Both the position numbers and the translations under genes were made by a program. Under the pieces are notes generated by a model that saw only the letters and a list, made by a program, of their open reading frames with translations, did not search any database and was not told the origin of the DNA. Source: Hermatobates lingyangjiaoensis (lineage: Eukaryota; Arthropoda; Insecta; Hemiptera; Hermatobatidae). From it: DNA of 64,000 nucleotides. Of the stretch, positions 46,900 through 55,680 are shown one piece after another; position 1 is the stretch's first letter; each line of letters opens with the position of its first letter. The stretch spans positions 137,501 through 201,500 of the forward strand of contig JAPFBL010000168.1 in assembly GCA_026182355.1 (NCBI GenBank), in the 5' to 3' direction.

Positions 46900-47303
46900 T
46901 TGAGAGTGCGTGCCAAAGTCAGCCAAGTCTCTGGCACAAACTTTTACCGCGTGCCAGCCATTTTTTTTTTTTTTTTAGAATATATTTGGTATCTATTAAG
47001 AACTTTTTAAACGAAAAAATAGTTAATTACCTCAGTGCAGTAAAACGTAGTATAAAAAAGGAGAAAAAAAATTATTTAACCTTTTAAAAATAGAAGGTAA
47101 CTATGGCAACAAGATCAACTTCTTTTTCTTGAGACCTCCTTAGCTTCGTAGAGCTTAAACCTCTTCACCTCCAGGATGTACATATACTGTCATGGCATGA
47201 AAGGTTATACCCCAAGAAAAGTAGTCTTTTTTTTTCCTGTGATTAGGGTTACATGTGCTCTCATCTGTGCTCCTGCGTGCCAGAGTTGCCCACTCCCGCT
47301 CTA
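46900..47303. mobile_element. Possible hAT-like miniature element
   Basis: The left end TTGAGAGTGCGTGCC and reversed right end TAGAGCGGGAGTGGGCAAC are weakly similar. CTGGCAC repeats and GC-richer ends are typical of hAT ends. No clear 8-bp duplication was found. Confidence 0.4.
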
Positions 47304-47309
47304 AAGTCT

Positions 47310-47628
47310 CTAATTTTCTGTTTCAACCTTCTTCAGGATAACAAAGGAAGTAAAACCAAACGCACTGATATTGTTTATTTAATGCTATATATACACGTGT
47401 AAAAAGTGTATATTAAGTGTGTTTATTAATCTATTTATACTATTGACTATCTGATTGATTTTATTTAACATGCCTCATGGCCAGCTCCTTTTCCAGTTGA
47501 ATCCTGTCAGGAGGAAGTCAGTTCGTAGAATCGAATCTCTCAGTCTGAAGATCGTGAATGCCGAGACTGCGATTCACTTTAATGGTACATGTTTGAAAGA
47601 AAATCTGCTGCCTATTTATACCAATATT

Positions 47629-47640
<12 letters not shown>
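47310..47640. mobile_element. Penelope-like fragments: minus F6 core and plus ORF start
   Basis: A minus core at 47311-47336 (CUGAAGA, GUU/AAC, GAAAAUUAG with a GAAA to AGAA change) lies upstream of, and opposite to, the PLE N-terminal codons at 47455-47640, which end at (TA)n. Confidence 0.6.
47455..47640 (+). pseudogene. PLE ORF N-terminal fragment
   Basis: Starting MILFNMPHGQLLFQL, the frame contains RRKSVRRIESLSLKIV, NAETAIHFNGTCL and KENLLPIYTNIYI, then stops in TA repeats. It is the only N-terminal copy open from an ATG to the T-N-I-Y-I point without a break and without the opposing mirror copy. Confidence 0.7.
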
Positions 47641-47664
<24 letters not shown>

Positions 47665-47670
<6 letters not shown>

Positions 47671-47802
47671 TTAACAACATAGGAAAGAACACAGAAAGTC
47701 ATTACAGAACTCACTTCGATATTTCGACATCCGTCGTCATCGGGAAGAAGTGCGAAGTACTCGCGTTGAGAAGCAAACTGCTACTCCTATATATAATATA
47801 TA
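47665..47802 (-). mobile_element. Penelope-like F5 terminal fragment
   Basis: On the minus strand the core (47718-47743) precedes TCGAAGTGAGTTCTGTAATG and the (TA)n (47638-47664). It matches the F5 element at 5.8-6.2 kb. The gypsy element begins at 47803, immediately beside its other end. Confidence 0.65.
47718..47743 (-). ncRNA. Hammerhead-like motif (F5)
   Basis: CCGAUGA box (one change), stem II GAC/GUC, then GAA-AUAU-C with AUAU palindromic. Confidence 0.5.
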
Positions 47803-47994
47803 AGTTACGCGTGTCCGGGTAATGAATAGGTTTTTAAAAAAAAAAGGAATTTAAATAAACTAGCTCGCACGTGATTGAAGACAAGAATCGAGTTTATTAG
47901 TCAGCTCCTTCTGTTTATAGGAGAGGCAATGTTGATACGGACTTCAACCCTCTAGTCTCTCGCGGGCCGGCGTCTCTCGCGGGCCGGCATTACT
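47803..47994 (-). repeat. 3' LTR of the gypsy element
   Basis: 192 bp, identical to 52773-52964 except for one position in the T/A run near 47830. It carries a doubled TCTCGCGGGCCGGC block at its 5' side. Confidence 0.95.
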
Positions 47995-48006
47995 GCCCCC
48001 TCCCAG
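47995..48006 (-). promoter_or_regulatory. Polypurine tract of the gypsy element
   Basis: On the minus strand, CTGGGAGGGGGC lies directly before the 3' LTR, the expected primer site for plus-strand DNA synthesis. Confidence 0.75.
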
Positions 48007-48251
48007 TCCTTATCAACAATGCTCTCCGTACAAGTGTCTGAGTTATATCATAAAATAACAAAACAAAACTTGACTCTAAACATAAGAAATGAATATAATG
48101 TTTTAACATTCAAAAATAAAATGACGTCCACACAAGTAACTGAATTAACATTGTTTATAGAAATTACAGAAATAACAAAAGATGAACTTCTATGATTATT
48201 TGTACAAAACAAAAATAACAAAATTAACAAAGGTAAACACACATAACTACA

Positions 48252-49244
48252 CTATATCGTTCGCACCATTGGTGGGATTTTCCTTCTCACCCGTCGCAGT
48301 TCCTGAAAATGAACTATTTCTTGTTTCAGGGTGTCCGTTCCTATCCTCCATATCTGTGCTCTGTACCGTGGTAACGTTGCGAGTACTTCGTATGGCCCTA
48401 CGTATCTCGGGTCCGATTTCCTTCGCTTCTGCCTATTCAGTTTATATACGAAGTCCCCTTCTTGTATCAACCCTACTGTTTCTTCTGCTTTCCTTTGATT
48501 ATATTGCTTGGTCCATCTTTCTTTTGCTGCTTTGACTCTATTATGTAACCTTTGTGGATCCGCTTCCTTTTTCCGCAATTCAAATGGTGTTGCCTCTGTG
48601 GTCGAGTGAATACTACTGTTGTATGCTAGGACCGCTCTGGCCATTGCCACATGACCCTTTATGTTTTTTGCATCAGCCAATAACTGCAAGTGTTCCGTTA
48701 GAGTGTTATGTAGTCTCTCTATTGCTCCGTGGGACCTTGGATGACCCGGTGTACACCAATGGGGGTTTATATTGAATTCTTTTAACAGGGTTTTTATTTT
48801 AACGTTGTTGAACTCTCGCCCTCTGTCCATATAGATCGTTCTCGGGCAGTCAAACGTGGCCAAATACGACAGCAATGCCTCTTCTGTACTTTCACTTGAT
48901 TTACTTGTTAGTGGCCATGCTGAGGCTAACTTCGTTAGTCTATCTATTGTTGTTAAATATTTGTTTCCGTCGTATGTAAATATATCAATTTCTAGCTCCT
49001 CAAAGGGTCCCTCGGGCGTCTGACTTTGTAATAATGGAGGTACAAGTGGTACTCTTTCATACTTCCTCCTTTTGCATATTTCACAGTCCTTTATCACTTG
49101 GGCTATCCTCTTGCCCATTTGGAGCCAGTAATGCGACCTCTGTAGATGTTTAAGGGTCTCTGTGACACCACGATGGTTGGTTTTTCCCCTGTGATAATTT
49201 AGGATGACCTCTTTCTGCTGCTCTTCGTCTTCTACCGTTTCTAC
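48252..49244 (-). CDS. Gypsy integrase region of pol
   Basis: Integrase inserts the retrotransposon cDNA into chromosomal DNA. The frame is open from 49244 to the stop at 48252. The N-terminal part, upstream of the first ATG, holds the HHCC zinc-binding module (two histidines in the YHRGKTNH region, then CEIC). The catalytic core follows. Counting from the ATG at 49118, acidic residues lie at D45 (in EIDIF), D98 (in YMDRG) and E134 (in AIERL), with 35 residues between the last two, the DD35E spacing. A basic C-terminus ends RRKIPPMVRTI. It lies in the same frame as the RT region, separated from it only by a UAG at 49245-49247. Normally it would be part of one pol polyprotein; as written it lacks its own start before the zinc module. 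Confidence 0.9.
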   Translation of the reverse strand, partial: VETVEDEEQQKEVILNYHRGKTNHRGVTETLKHLQRSHYWLQMGKRIAQVIKDCEICKRRKYERVPLVPPLLQSQTPEGPFEELEIDIFTYDGNKYLTTIDRLTKLASAWPLTSKSSESTEEALLSYLATFDCPRTIYMDRGREFNNVKIKTLLKEFNINPHWCTPGHPRSHGAIERLHNTLTEHLQLLADAKNIKGHVAMARAVLAYNSSIHSTTEATPFELRKKEADPQRLHNRVKAAKERWTKQYNQRKAEETVGLIQEGDFVYKLNRQKRRKSDPRYVGPYEVLATLPRYRAQIWRIGTDTLKQEIVHFQELRRVRRKIPPMVRTI

Positions 49245-51506
49245 CTAGTTCTTACAGATTATGAAATGAGCTCCTTGTCTCAGCTCTCTTTCCTGAATTA
49301 GTCGGAGTAGTCTATTTTCAAGTTCTTGTGATTCTATAAAGAAATGGTATACCTTTCCTGGCACTGTTAGTTGGTTTATGACTGTACTTAATTGTTCGTT
49401 GTTCGCTTTCGTTCCTCCTGTATTAATATTTATTTTTAAGTGGCCATATTTGTGCAATTGGGTGTTTATTATTTCTTCTGTGTCGTCTTTTATAATTATT
49501 TGATTTCTCTTGTTGTTTATTATATCCTGACTAATCTCAGCTTCCGGTCCATTTCGTTGTTCTTGGTCTTCATCTGCGTCTGGTGTCCAGTTGGCGAAGA
49601 ACTCTCGCACGTCCCTGGAGGTACTTGGCTCTCTCGTACTACTTCTCGTAATGACGTTGACGTTTCTGGACAAACAGTCGGCTACTTGATTATCAACGCC
49701 CTTTACGTGCTGGACCCTGAAGTTGTATGCAGCTATCCTTTCTTTCCACTTTGCTATCCGGGCTGACGTCTCCTTTAAATTCCCGATCCACATTAGGGGC
49801 CTATGATCTGTTCTAATAGTGAACTCAGCCGCAAAAAGGTAGGGTCGGAAATGTTCTACAGTCCACACTATGCCTAACATTTCCCTTTCTATTGTGCTAT
49901 ACCTTTTTTCTGCTGGTGATAATTTTCTGCTGGCGTAGGCTATTGGTCGCTCTCCCTGGATAGTTTCCTGCATCAAGACTCCCCCGATAGCTTCTTGACT
50001 GGCATCTGTCATTACAATGAATGGTTTGTTTAGGTCAGGAAATTGGAGCAACAGCGGGCCCCGCAACGCCTTCTTACACTGCTCCACTGCTTCTCTTAGA
50101 TCTTCTGTTTGTATAAACTTCTTTCCTTTCTTTAAACTGTCCGTCAAGGGGTTCGTGATTGCTGCAAAGTCCTTTACGTACCTTCTATAGAAACCTATCA
50201 TACCTAGAAAAGCCCTGATGTCTTTGGGTCCCTTTCGATAGGGTAATCGATCTATTGCTTCAACCTTCTTAGGGTCGGGTCTTACTCCTTCACCTGAGAT
50301 AAGGTGTCCCATAAATCTAACCTCTTTTTGATATAAGCGGGTTTTATCCATCGCTACCTTTAAGCCAAAGTCCCTTATTCTTTTCAGCACCCTTGTAACA
50401 TGTTCCTTATGCTCTTCTATTGACTTACTGAACACTATGATGTCATCCATGTAGATTTGCGTAAAGTCTTCTCCCAGTCCTTCAAGCAGTTCATCCATGA
50501 GGCGTTGGAACATGGAAGGCGCATTCTTTAGGCCAAAGGGCATCCTCAAAAATTCGAAGTGGCCTCTATCGAACGTAAAGGCCGTCTTCTCGACATCTCT
50601 CGGGTGCATCCTAATCTGGTGATACCCGGCCTTGAGGTCGAAGGTACTGAATACAGTTGCTCCTGCCATATGGTCGAGTATGTCTTCTATCCTTGGCAGA
50701 GGGTATCTTTCAAGCTTAGTGTACTTATTTAACTCTCTAAAATCTACTACCAACCGGTATTTAGGGGGTTTACCCTCCTCGACCTTTTTCGGGACCAGCC
50801 AAATAGGGCTCGAAAATTGCGACTTAGACCTCTGTATTATGCCCTGGTCCAGCATTTCCTTTATTTGCTCCTGCATTATCTTTTTCAATTGGTGTGGGTA
50901 CCTTCTAGGTTTCACGTAAACAACTGTACCTTCAGGGAGTTCTATTTGGTGTTTGACCCTACCTGTAGCTGATAACCTCTGTCCTTCACTATAGAATACT
51001 TTTTCAAATTCTTTCATTAATTCACTCACCTGATGTTCTCCTGGTATCACTTTTCCACAGTTTACCGTTATTCTCTTCCCTGGTTTAACTCTCCCTTCCA
51101 CGAAGTATTTCCTTTTTCCTAGTTTAATGTCCCACTTCCCTCTTTTACACTCAGGTTTTGCATTGATTCTCTCCAAAAAGTCGCACCCTAGAATAACTCC
51201 ATATTTCTGGGTCTCTAAATGGGTCACATGCACTTTCATCTCCAAGGTCTCTCCTATTAATTCTCCCATCTCTACCTGTAATTCGCCTACCAGGCTCTTC
51301 CTTCCTGCCATGGTGACCAAGGTGCAGTTGCACGGTGTCAGCCCTGAATAATTGTCCATCCTTTTTGCCACTTCATTGTCCATAATTGTGCTATCTGACC
51401 CTGTATCTACCAAACGCTTAGTCTTCCATTTGGGAAAAAAAAATATAGGGAGCTTACCTCTTATGCTATTCCTCTGTTGCTCGCCTATATACCTCTCGCC
51501 TAACCT
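49245..51506 (-). CDS. Gypsy protease, reverse transcriptase and RNase H
   Basis: The frame is open from just after the gag UGA (51507-51509) to a UAG at 49245-49247. The protease active site VDTGSDST lies about 31 codons in. Reverse transcriptase follows with PRRYPHQ, the STFDLKAGYHQI block, LRMPFGLKNAP and the catalytic YMDD in QIYMDDIIVFSK. RNase H follows with MTDASQEAIGG, the YSTIEREML block containing the second acidic residue, and RTDHRPLMW. A linker of about 100 residues leads to the UAG. The sequence resembles the gypsy/17.6 branch. No ATG precedes the protease, so translation must come through gag. The UAG would detach integrase. It may be a point mutation (CAG is one transition away) or a recoding site. 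Confidence 0.92.
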   Translation of the reverse strand, partial: RLGERYIGEQQRNSIRGKLPIFFFPKWKTKRLVDTGSDSTIMDNEVAKRMDNYSGLTPCNCTLVTMAGRKSLVGELQVEMGELIGETLEMKVHVTHLETQKYGVILGCDFLERINAKPECKRGKWDIKLGKRKYFVEGRVKPGKRITVNCGKVIPGEHQVSELMKEFEKVFYSEGQRLSATGRVKHQIELPEGTVVYVKPRRYPHQLKKIMQEQIKEMLDQGIIQRSKSQFSSPIWLVPKKVEEGKPPKYRLVVDFRELNKYTKLERYPLPRIEDILDHMAGATVFSTFDLKAGYHQIRMHPRDVEKTAFTFDRGHFEFLRMPFGLKNAPSMFQRLMDELLEGLGEDFTQIYMDDIIVFSKSIEEHKEHVTRVLKRIRDFGLKVAMDKTRLYQKEVRFMGHLISGEGVRPDPKKVEAIDRLPYRKGPKDIRAFLGMIGFYRRYVKDFAAITNPLTDSLKKGKKFIQTEDLREAVEQCKKALRGPLLLQFPDLNKPFIVMTDASQEAIGGVLMQETIQGERPIAYASRKLSPAEKRYSTIEREMLGIVWTVEHFRPYLFAAEFTIRTDHRPLMWIGNLKETSARIAKWKERIAAYNFRVQHVKGVDNQVADCLSRNVNVITRSSTREPSTSRDVREFFANWTPDADEDQEQRNGPEAEISQDIINNKRNQIIIKDDTEEIINTQLHKYGHLKININTGGTKANNEQLSTVINQLTVPGKVYHFFIESQELENRLLRLIQERELRQGAHFIICKN

Positions 51507-52724
51507 TCAATCCTTCTTCCTCTTCTCTCGACTTCTCGCGATCCTCCCACCACGAGTCTCTTCCAGTGAAGGCCACTTCCCTCGCTCGTACCAGCGCTCG
51601 TGTCGTTCTATCGATGTCTCTTGCTCCGACCCTGTTGACTCTGATGAGCTCCCGTCCTCTGAAGAGCCTTCCCCTTTTTGTCTTCTCCTGCCCCACATCT
51701 TCTCCCGCCGGGTTGTGTTAACTTCCATGGGCTCATCTCTTGGTGTTGGTCTATACTGTGTCGTTCGTGGCCTCTCCTTGCGATATAAATACGGACAATC
51801 TCGCGCGAAGTGACCGAGTTCACCACACTCCCAACATCCTCTTCTTACTGGCTTCTCTCTTCGCGTGTAGCCTCCCACTGCCTCATAGCTGTTCCTCCTG
51901 GCTTGAGATCTTCTCTCTTCAAAACGTCCCCGTGGCTTCCTCTCCTGTGAATACCTCCCTTGTCCTCGATCCTCATAGGCTCTTGCTCTGAATTGCCTAT
52001 CCTGAGGTACTCTCCTCCTGGTCACAACTGCCCATCCTCCTTCTGACTTCCCTCTGTATATAACACCGTTATCTTCTCGGTCCATTTCTTCCTCCCGGAT
52101 GGCATTAATTGTCTCCTCGAGACTAGTGGGCTTCATGATACGGAGGGCCATTCTCACTCGTTCTGGAGCTGCCTTGAGGAGAATTTCACTGGCTATCTCT
52201 TCATATATTGTCGTTCTCCATTTCGCTTCTTGACTGTCTGTGCACTTTTCATTTATCTTCATAGTTAATTTCCTTGTCGCATCCCCCAATCTGCGCCCGA
52301 ACTCAGCGCAGGTCTCACCATTCTCCTTCTGCATTTCAAAAATTTTTAGCGCACTTCTAGCTACAGGCTTTGCGGCTCCAGCATATCTGTCCTTAAGGGC
52401 TGCTCGCACCGCACTCCACTCCGCACAAAACGTAAGCCCTAACTCCAGCATCACCGTAAGGCTGACCCTGGCGAGGAAGTAGGTCTTGATGTTCTTGTCT
52501 GTAGCTGGGTCTAGTTGAGTTGTGACTAACTGCTCGTTGATGGAGTCCATTCTCTCTATGAACAAGTCCAACTCTCGAGCATCACCCTCGAACCTCTTTA
52601 TCGAATCTAATAGGTTCATCAGGTACCCTGCTTTTGCTACTCTCGCTTGTTCTATTTTCACTGCGAGCCTAACATCGGCTTCTGTTGTCTGTTTACTCGT
52701 CATGTTGGTTTCTACACTGGACAC
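51507..52724 (-). CDS. Gypsy gag polyprotein
   Basis: A frame of 405 codons begins with an ATG 32 nt after the primer-binding site. The N-terminal half is mainly helical and capsid-like (for example YFLARVSLTVML, KDRYAGAAKPVARSALKIFEM). An arginine-rich stretch leads to one CCHC zinc knuckle, CWECGELGHFARDC, at about residues 296-309, which binds the genomic RNA during particle assembly. The tail is rich in R, S and E and ends at UGA (51507-51509). The next codons stay in the same frame into protease, so gag and pol are separated by one stop codon rather than by a frameshift. Confidence 0.92.
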   Translation of the reverse strand: MSSVETNMTSKQTTEADVRLAVKIEQARVAKAGYLMNLLDSIKRFEGDARELDLFIERMDSINEQLVTTQLDPATDKNIKTYFLARVSLTVMLELGLTFCAEWSAVRAALKDRYAGAAKPVARSALKIFEMQKENGETCAEFGRRLGDATRKLTMKINEKCTDSQEAKWRTTIYEEIASEILLKAAPERVRMALRIMKPTSLEETINAIREEEMDREDNGVIYRGKSEGGWAVVTRRRVPQDRQFRARAYEDRGQGRYSQERKPRGRFEERRSQARRNSYEAVGGYTRREKPVRRGCWECGELGHFARDCPYLYRKERPRTTQYRPTPRDEPMEVNTTRREKMWGRRRQKGEGSSEDGSSSESTGSEQETSIERHERWYERGKWPSLEETRGGRIARSREKRKKD

Positions 52725-52754
52725 AACACTACACTATTAAACAGTTGGCGAATT

Positions 52755-52773
52755 ATCCCGGGTTTCGGCACCA
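52755..52773 (-). promoter_or_regulatory. Primer-binding site for tRNA-Phe
   Basis: The plus strand reads ATCCCGGGTTTCGGCACCA, the 3' end of eukaryotic tRNA-Phe(GAA) including CCA (18-19 nt match). The last base overlaps the LTR end, as in several gypsy-group elements. Confidence 0.85.
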
Positions 52774-52964
52774 GTTACGCGTGTCCGGGTAATGAATAGG
52801 TTTTTTAAAAAAAAAGGAATTTAAATAAACTAGCTCGCACGTGATTGAAGACAAGAATCGAGTTTATTAGTCAGCTCCTTCTGTTTATAGGAGAGGCAAT
52901 GTTGATACGGACTTCAACCCTCTAGTCTCTCGCGGGCCGGCGTCTCTCGCGGGCCGGCATTACT
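52773..52964 (-). repeat. 5' LTR of the gypsy element
   Basis: 192 bp from AGTAATGCC to GCGTAACT on the minus strand. It holds the promoter in this class, but no TATA box or transcript start could be fixed by eye. Confidence 0.95.
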
Positions 52965-53164
52965 TATATATATATATATATATATAATATATTGAATTAA
53001 AGTATGCAGCAGCTTCTGCATTAACGACCTTTTTGCTGATGGCCTCGATTTTTCTAACTATCTTCCGGTGATGCTGAGGCAACTTCCATATATGCTGGGC
53101 CAGAGACATTGAGAAAACCAATATCAAACAACTTTAATGGATCACAAAAACACTGGGTTCAAAC

Positions 53165-53194
53165 AAGCTTTCGACCACACATTGTCATCTTCGG
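53165..53194 (-). ncRNA. Hammerhead-like motif (F4)
   Basis: CCGAAGA box, stem II shortened by one deleted base relative to the mirror copy, then GAA-AGCU-U. Stem I is AAC/GUU. Confidence 0.55.
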
Positions 53195-53372
53195 GTTAAC
53201 TATTTAATTTAATTTCACTACTATTTAATTAATGAATGTTAATATAATTAACTGAAAAGTAATTTTTAAATTAAACATAACAATTTTAACAAATAAAACA
53301 AATGATACAGTGGGTGAGATGAAAACAAAGAGCAGGTTCCAGCAAGGTTGCAACAACATACAGCTTTGCCCC

Positions 53373-53548
53373 TCAATTGCTATCAACCCTACTGGGCTCT
53401 AACTCTCTAACAAATTTAAAACTATTATCGAAAGTAGTACTACTTGGGATCACATTGAGGTCATAATTTTGAATGTTGAGGTTGGGGTTGACATCTTTGA
53501 TATAAAGGGCTTCAAGGATAGTTAATCTATCTTTGTCGTTATTATAAT
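53373..53548 (-). pseudogene. PLE ORF C-terminus (end of GIY-YIG domain), F4
   Basis: The minus frame reads DRLTILEALYIKDVNPNLN and continues to a stop at 53373-53375. The glutamate in LEALYI matches the catalytic position of GIY-YIG nucleases, and KDVNPNLN matches their usual end. It is truncated exactly where the inverted arm begins, so it marks the 5' breakpoint of the insertion. Confidence 0.75.
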
Positions 53549-53729
53549 GAGGGGCAAAGCTGTATGTTGTTGCAACCTTGCTGGAACCTGCTCTTTGTTT
53601 TCATCTCACCCACTGTATCATTTGTTTTATTTGTTAAAATTGCTATGTTTAATTTTAAAAATTACTTTTCAGTTAATTATATTAACATTCATTAATTAAA
53701 TAGTAGTGAAATTAAATTAAATAGTTAAC

Positions 53730-53760
53730 CCGAAGATGACCAATGTGTGGTCGAAAGCTT
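53730..53760 (+). ncRNA. Hammerhead-like motif (F4)
   Basis: CCGAAGA box, stem II GACCA/UGGUC, then GAA-AGCU-U with AGCU palindromic. Stem I is AAC/GUU. It lies 37 bp before the ATG of the N-terminal fragment. Confidence 0.65.
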
Positions 53761-53797
53761 GTTTGAACCCAGTGTTTTTGTGATCCATTAAAGTTGT

Positions 53798-53969
53798 TTG
53801 ATATTGGTTTTCTCAATGTCTCTGGCCCAGCATATATGGAAGTTGCCTCAGCATCACCGGAAGATAGTTAGAAAAATCGAGGCCATCAGCAAAAAGGTCG
53901 TTAATGCAGAAGCTGCTGCATACTTTAATTCAATTTGTCTTCAAGAAGATTTGCTGCCCATTTATACTA

Positions 53970-53998
<29 letters not shown>
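53798..53998 (+). pseudogene. PLE ORF N-terminal fragment (F4)
   Basis: The frame from ATG reads MSLAQHIWKLPQHHRK, then IVRKIEAISKKVV, NAEAAAYFNSICL and EDLLPIYTNIYI before (TA)n. A shorter mirror copy on the minus strand (52985-53110) stops at YFNSI. The basic, helix-forming pattern and its position before a conserved CL-x-x-x-LLP stretch fit the N-terminal region of PLE reverse transcriptases. The identity of the domain is inferred from context. Confidence 0.75.
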
Positions 53999-53999
<1 letters not shown>

Positions 54000-54001
<2 letters not shown>

Positions 54002-54502
54002 AACTGATAATATATATATATATATATATATATTATCTTTAATGTATAAACCACATCAAGAAATGTAGTAATCGGACTAAGATATTTCAACGAATTGAAA
54101 GTAACGAAGATATTTGTACATTCATTTTTATTTCACTTGCTTATTGTAAAAGATTATATCTAGTATGATAGACAGATAAAGACATTCACACACTTGGCTT
54201 AGGTCTAGAGTTCCTTTGGTCAGGAGACTAATTTACTTTGGTCACTTAGGCTAATTTAATTGAATTACGCAGGGAAGGTCAGCTGTGGGATAGCTTGCCA
54301 AGAGCCTTGTTAACTGTCCTTTCAGCAACATTTTGTCAAAGGATGATTACCCAAGGGAAAGTTCACAGAAACGACATCATAAAAATTGAACAAAAGTGTT
54401 GATAAAACACTGGATTTGTTGATATATTGTTGCTTTATGTTTTCTTAAATCAAAATAAAGTGTAATTTTATTAAATGAAATCATTTATTCTTTCTAAATT
54501 CC

Positions 54503-54530
<28 letters not shown>
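54000..54530. other. TA-rich sequence, no recognised gene
   Basis: (TA)n at 54009-54032 and 54507-54536 with unassigned sequence between, including a decayed F2-like phrase (CTAAGATATTTCAACG) at 54077-54092. Confidence 0.4.
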
Positions 54531-54535
<5 letters not shown>

Positions 54536-54536
54536 T

Positions 54537-54600
54537 ATGACTGTCGTCCTCCGTCAATTCACTTCTTCCCCTGAGGACGAATACTAAAATTATTCGTTAA
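54537..54600 (+). mobile_element. Penelope-like F8 fragment
   Basis: GTCGTCCTCCGTCAATTCAC and CCTGAGGACGAATAC match the F8 region just before and at the ribozyme. The 3' half is missing. Confidence 0.5.
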
Positions 54601-54608
54601 AGTAAAAT

Positions 54609-54890
54609 TATTATTATCAAAGTAATAATTTTGATTGGATATTTACATATTATCCACGTTTTAAATCAAAATAATATGTAATTTGAAATGGTTTCAAAAT
54701 AATATGTAATTTGAAATGTTAAAATAACATGTAATTTGAAATATTGTCAAAATAATATGTAATTTGAAATGTTGTCAAAATAAAATGTTATTTTTAAATT
54801 GCTATTAAAATAATATGTAATTTTGAATTGTTATTAAATAATATGTTTTTTAATTATTATCAAAATAATTATTTTGATTGGTTAAAAGGT
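54609..54890. repeat. Minisatellite with unit of about 31 bp
   Basis: About seven diverging units built on AAAATAATATGTAATTTGAAATG. Related phrases ATTATTATCAAAGTAATAAT and ATTATTATCAAAATAATTAT, each followed by TTTGATTGG, lie at the two ends of the array. Confidence 0.75.
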
Positions 54891-55680
54891 TACCATGTTA
54901 ATTTCTATTACAAATTGTATAGTAATGAAATGGCTCTCATAAAATATACATAAGAAATAAATAAAATATCACACAGAATATAGTAATCTCACATGTGGAA
55001 TACCTTTTTTTTTTCATTTAAATTATATTTGTACCGCGAGCAATTAGTTACCAGAAAGAGGGGTACGTCTCGTAATATAATCATGAGAAAAAATTCATGA
55101 GTTAATCATGAATAACAAAACTATTTAATAAAGGCATCATAGCAACAATTGTAGTTTTCATCAACATAAAAAGACTTAACTGGTTATTTGTTAAATTAAA
55201 ATGATTTAATAAGCAATTTAGCTAATGAAAGAAGAATATTAAGTAGGACACTTTCTTATTAAGAAGTTATTAAAGCATTGCTTTTTATTATGATTTGAAG
55301 GAAATAGTAAATAAAAGGGAAGCTAGAAAGAGTAAGGAAATAGGAGATTAAGTGAGAGAGAGCGAGGGTTGGGGAATAGTTTTAAAACTTATCAGGAATG
55401 CCTTGTTTTTATTAAAATTTATACGGACCTTCGACAACCCTGCCTCTACCTCTCTTCTTTATAAAAAAAAGATGCATTCTACTTTTCTTATATTACTTAG
55501 ATATCAATTAAGAATAATATTAATGAACTAAAATCAATATGCAAGAAGAAATTCAATAAATCCTATCTGTTTTTACATTTTTTTATAACTAAAATATTCT
55601 TGTTATTTAAATATAATAGTTATTCTCTAATAATAAGAATAATAAAGTTTCTGATCCATAGAGATCGAGATAAGTTTGAA

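Larger units (their letters stand above)
47803..52964 (-). mobile_element. Ty3/gypsy LTR retrotransposon, nearly intact
   Basis: 5.16 kb on the minus strand: 5' LTR (52773-52964), tRNA-Phe primer site, gag, protease-RT-RNase H, integrase, polypurine tract and 3' LTR (47803-47994). Ends AGT...ACT and a TATA target duplication (47799-47802, 52965-52968) fit the 17.6/297/gypsy group. There is no env frame: only 257 bp separate the integrase stop from the 3' LTR. The LTRs differ by one base by eye, so insertion was recent. The coding region is a single reading frame broken by one UGA and one UAG. Confidence 0.95.
52965..53998. mobile_element. Penelope-like F4 copy forming a 1-kb palindrome
   Basis: On the minus strand: ORF C-terminus (53548-53373), untranslated region, core (53165-53194), leader, ORF N-terminal codons (53110-52985) and (TA)n. 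Attached at 53549 is an inverted copy of the whole 3' terminal repeat (53549-53970), with its own core (53730-53760) and N-terminal codons ending in (TA)n. This copy shows that the F4 3' terminal repeat contains the ribozyme followed by the start of the ORF. Confidence 0.85.

Noticed and set aside
47995..48251. env-like third ORF in the gypsy element
   Set aside because: Only 257 bp lie between the integrase stop and the 3' LTR, with no open frame of useful length.
49440..52740. Open frames on the plus strand across the gypsy element (for example 51352-51813)
   Set aside because: They are antisense shadows of gag and pol, with no domain motifs.
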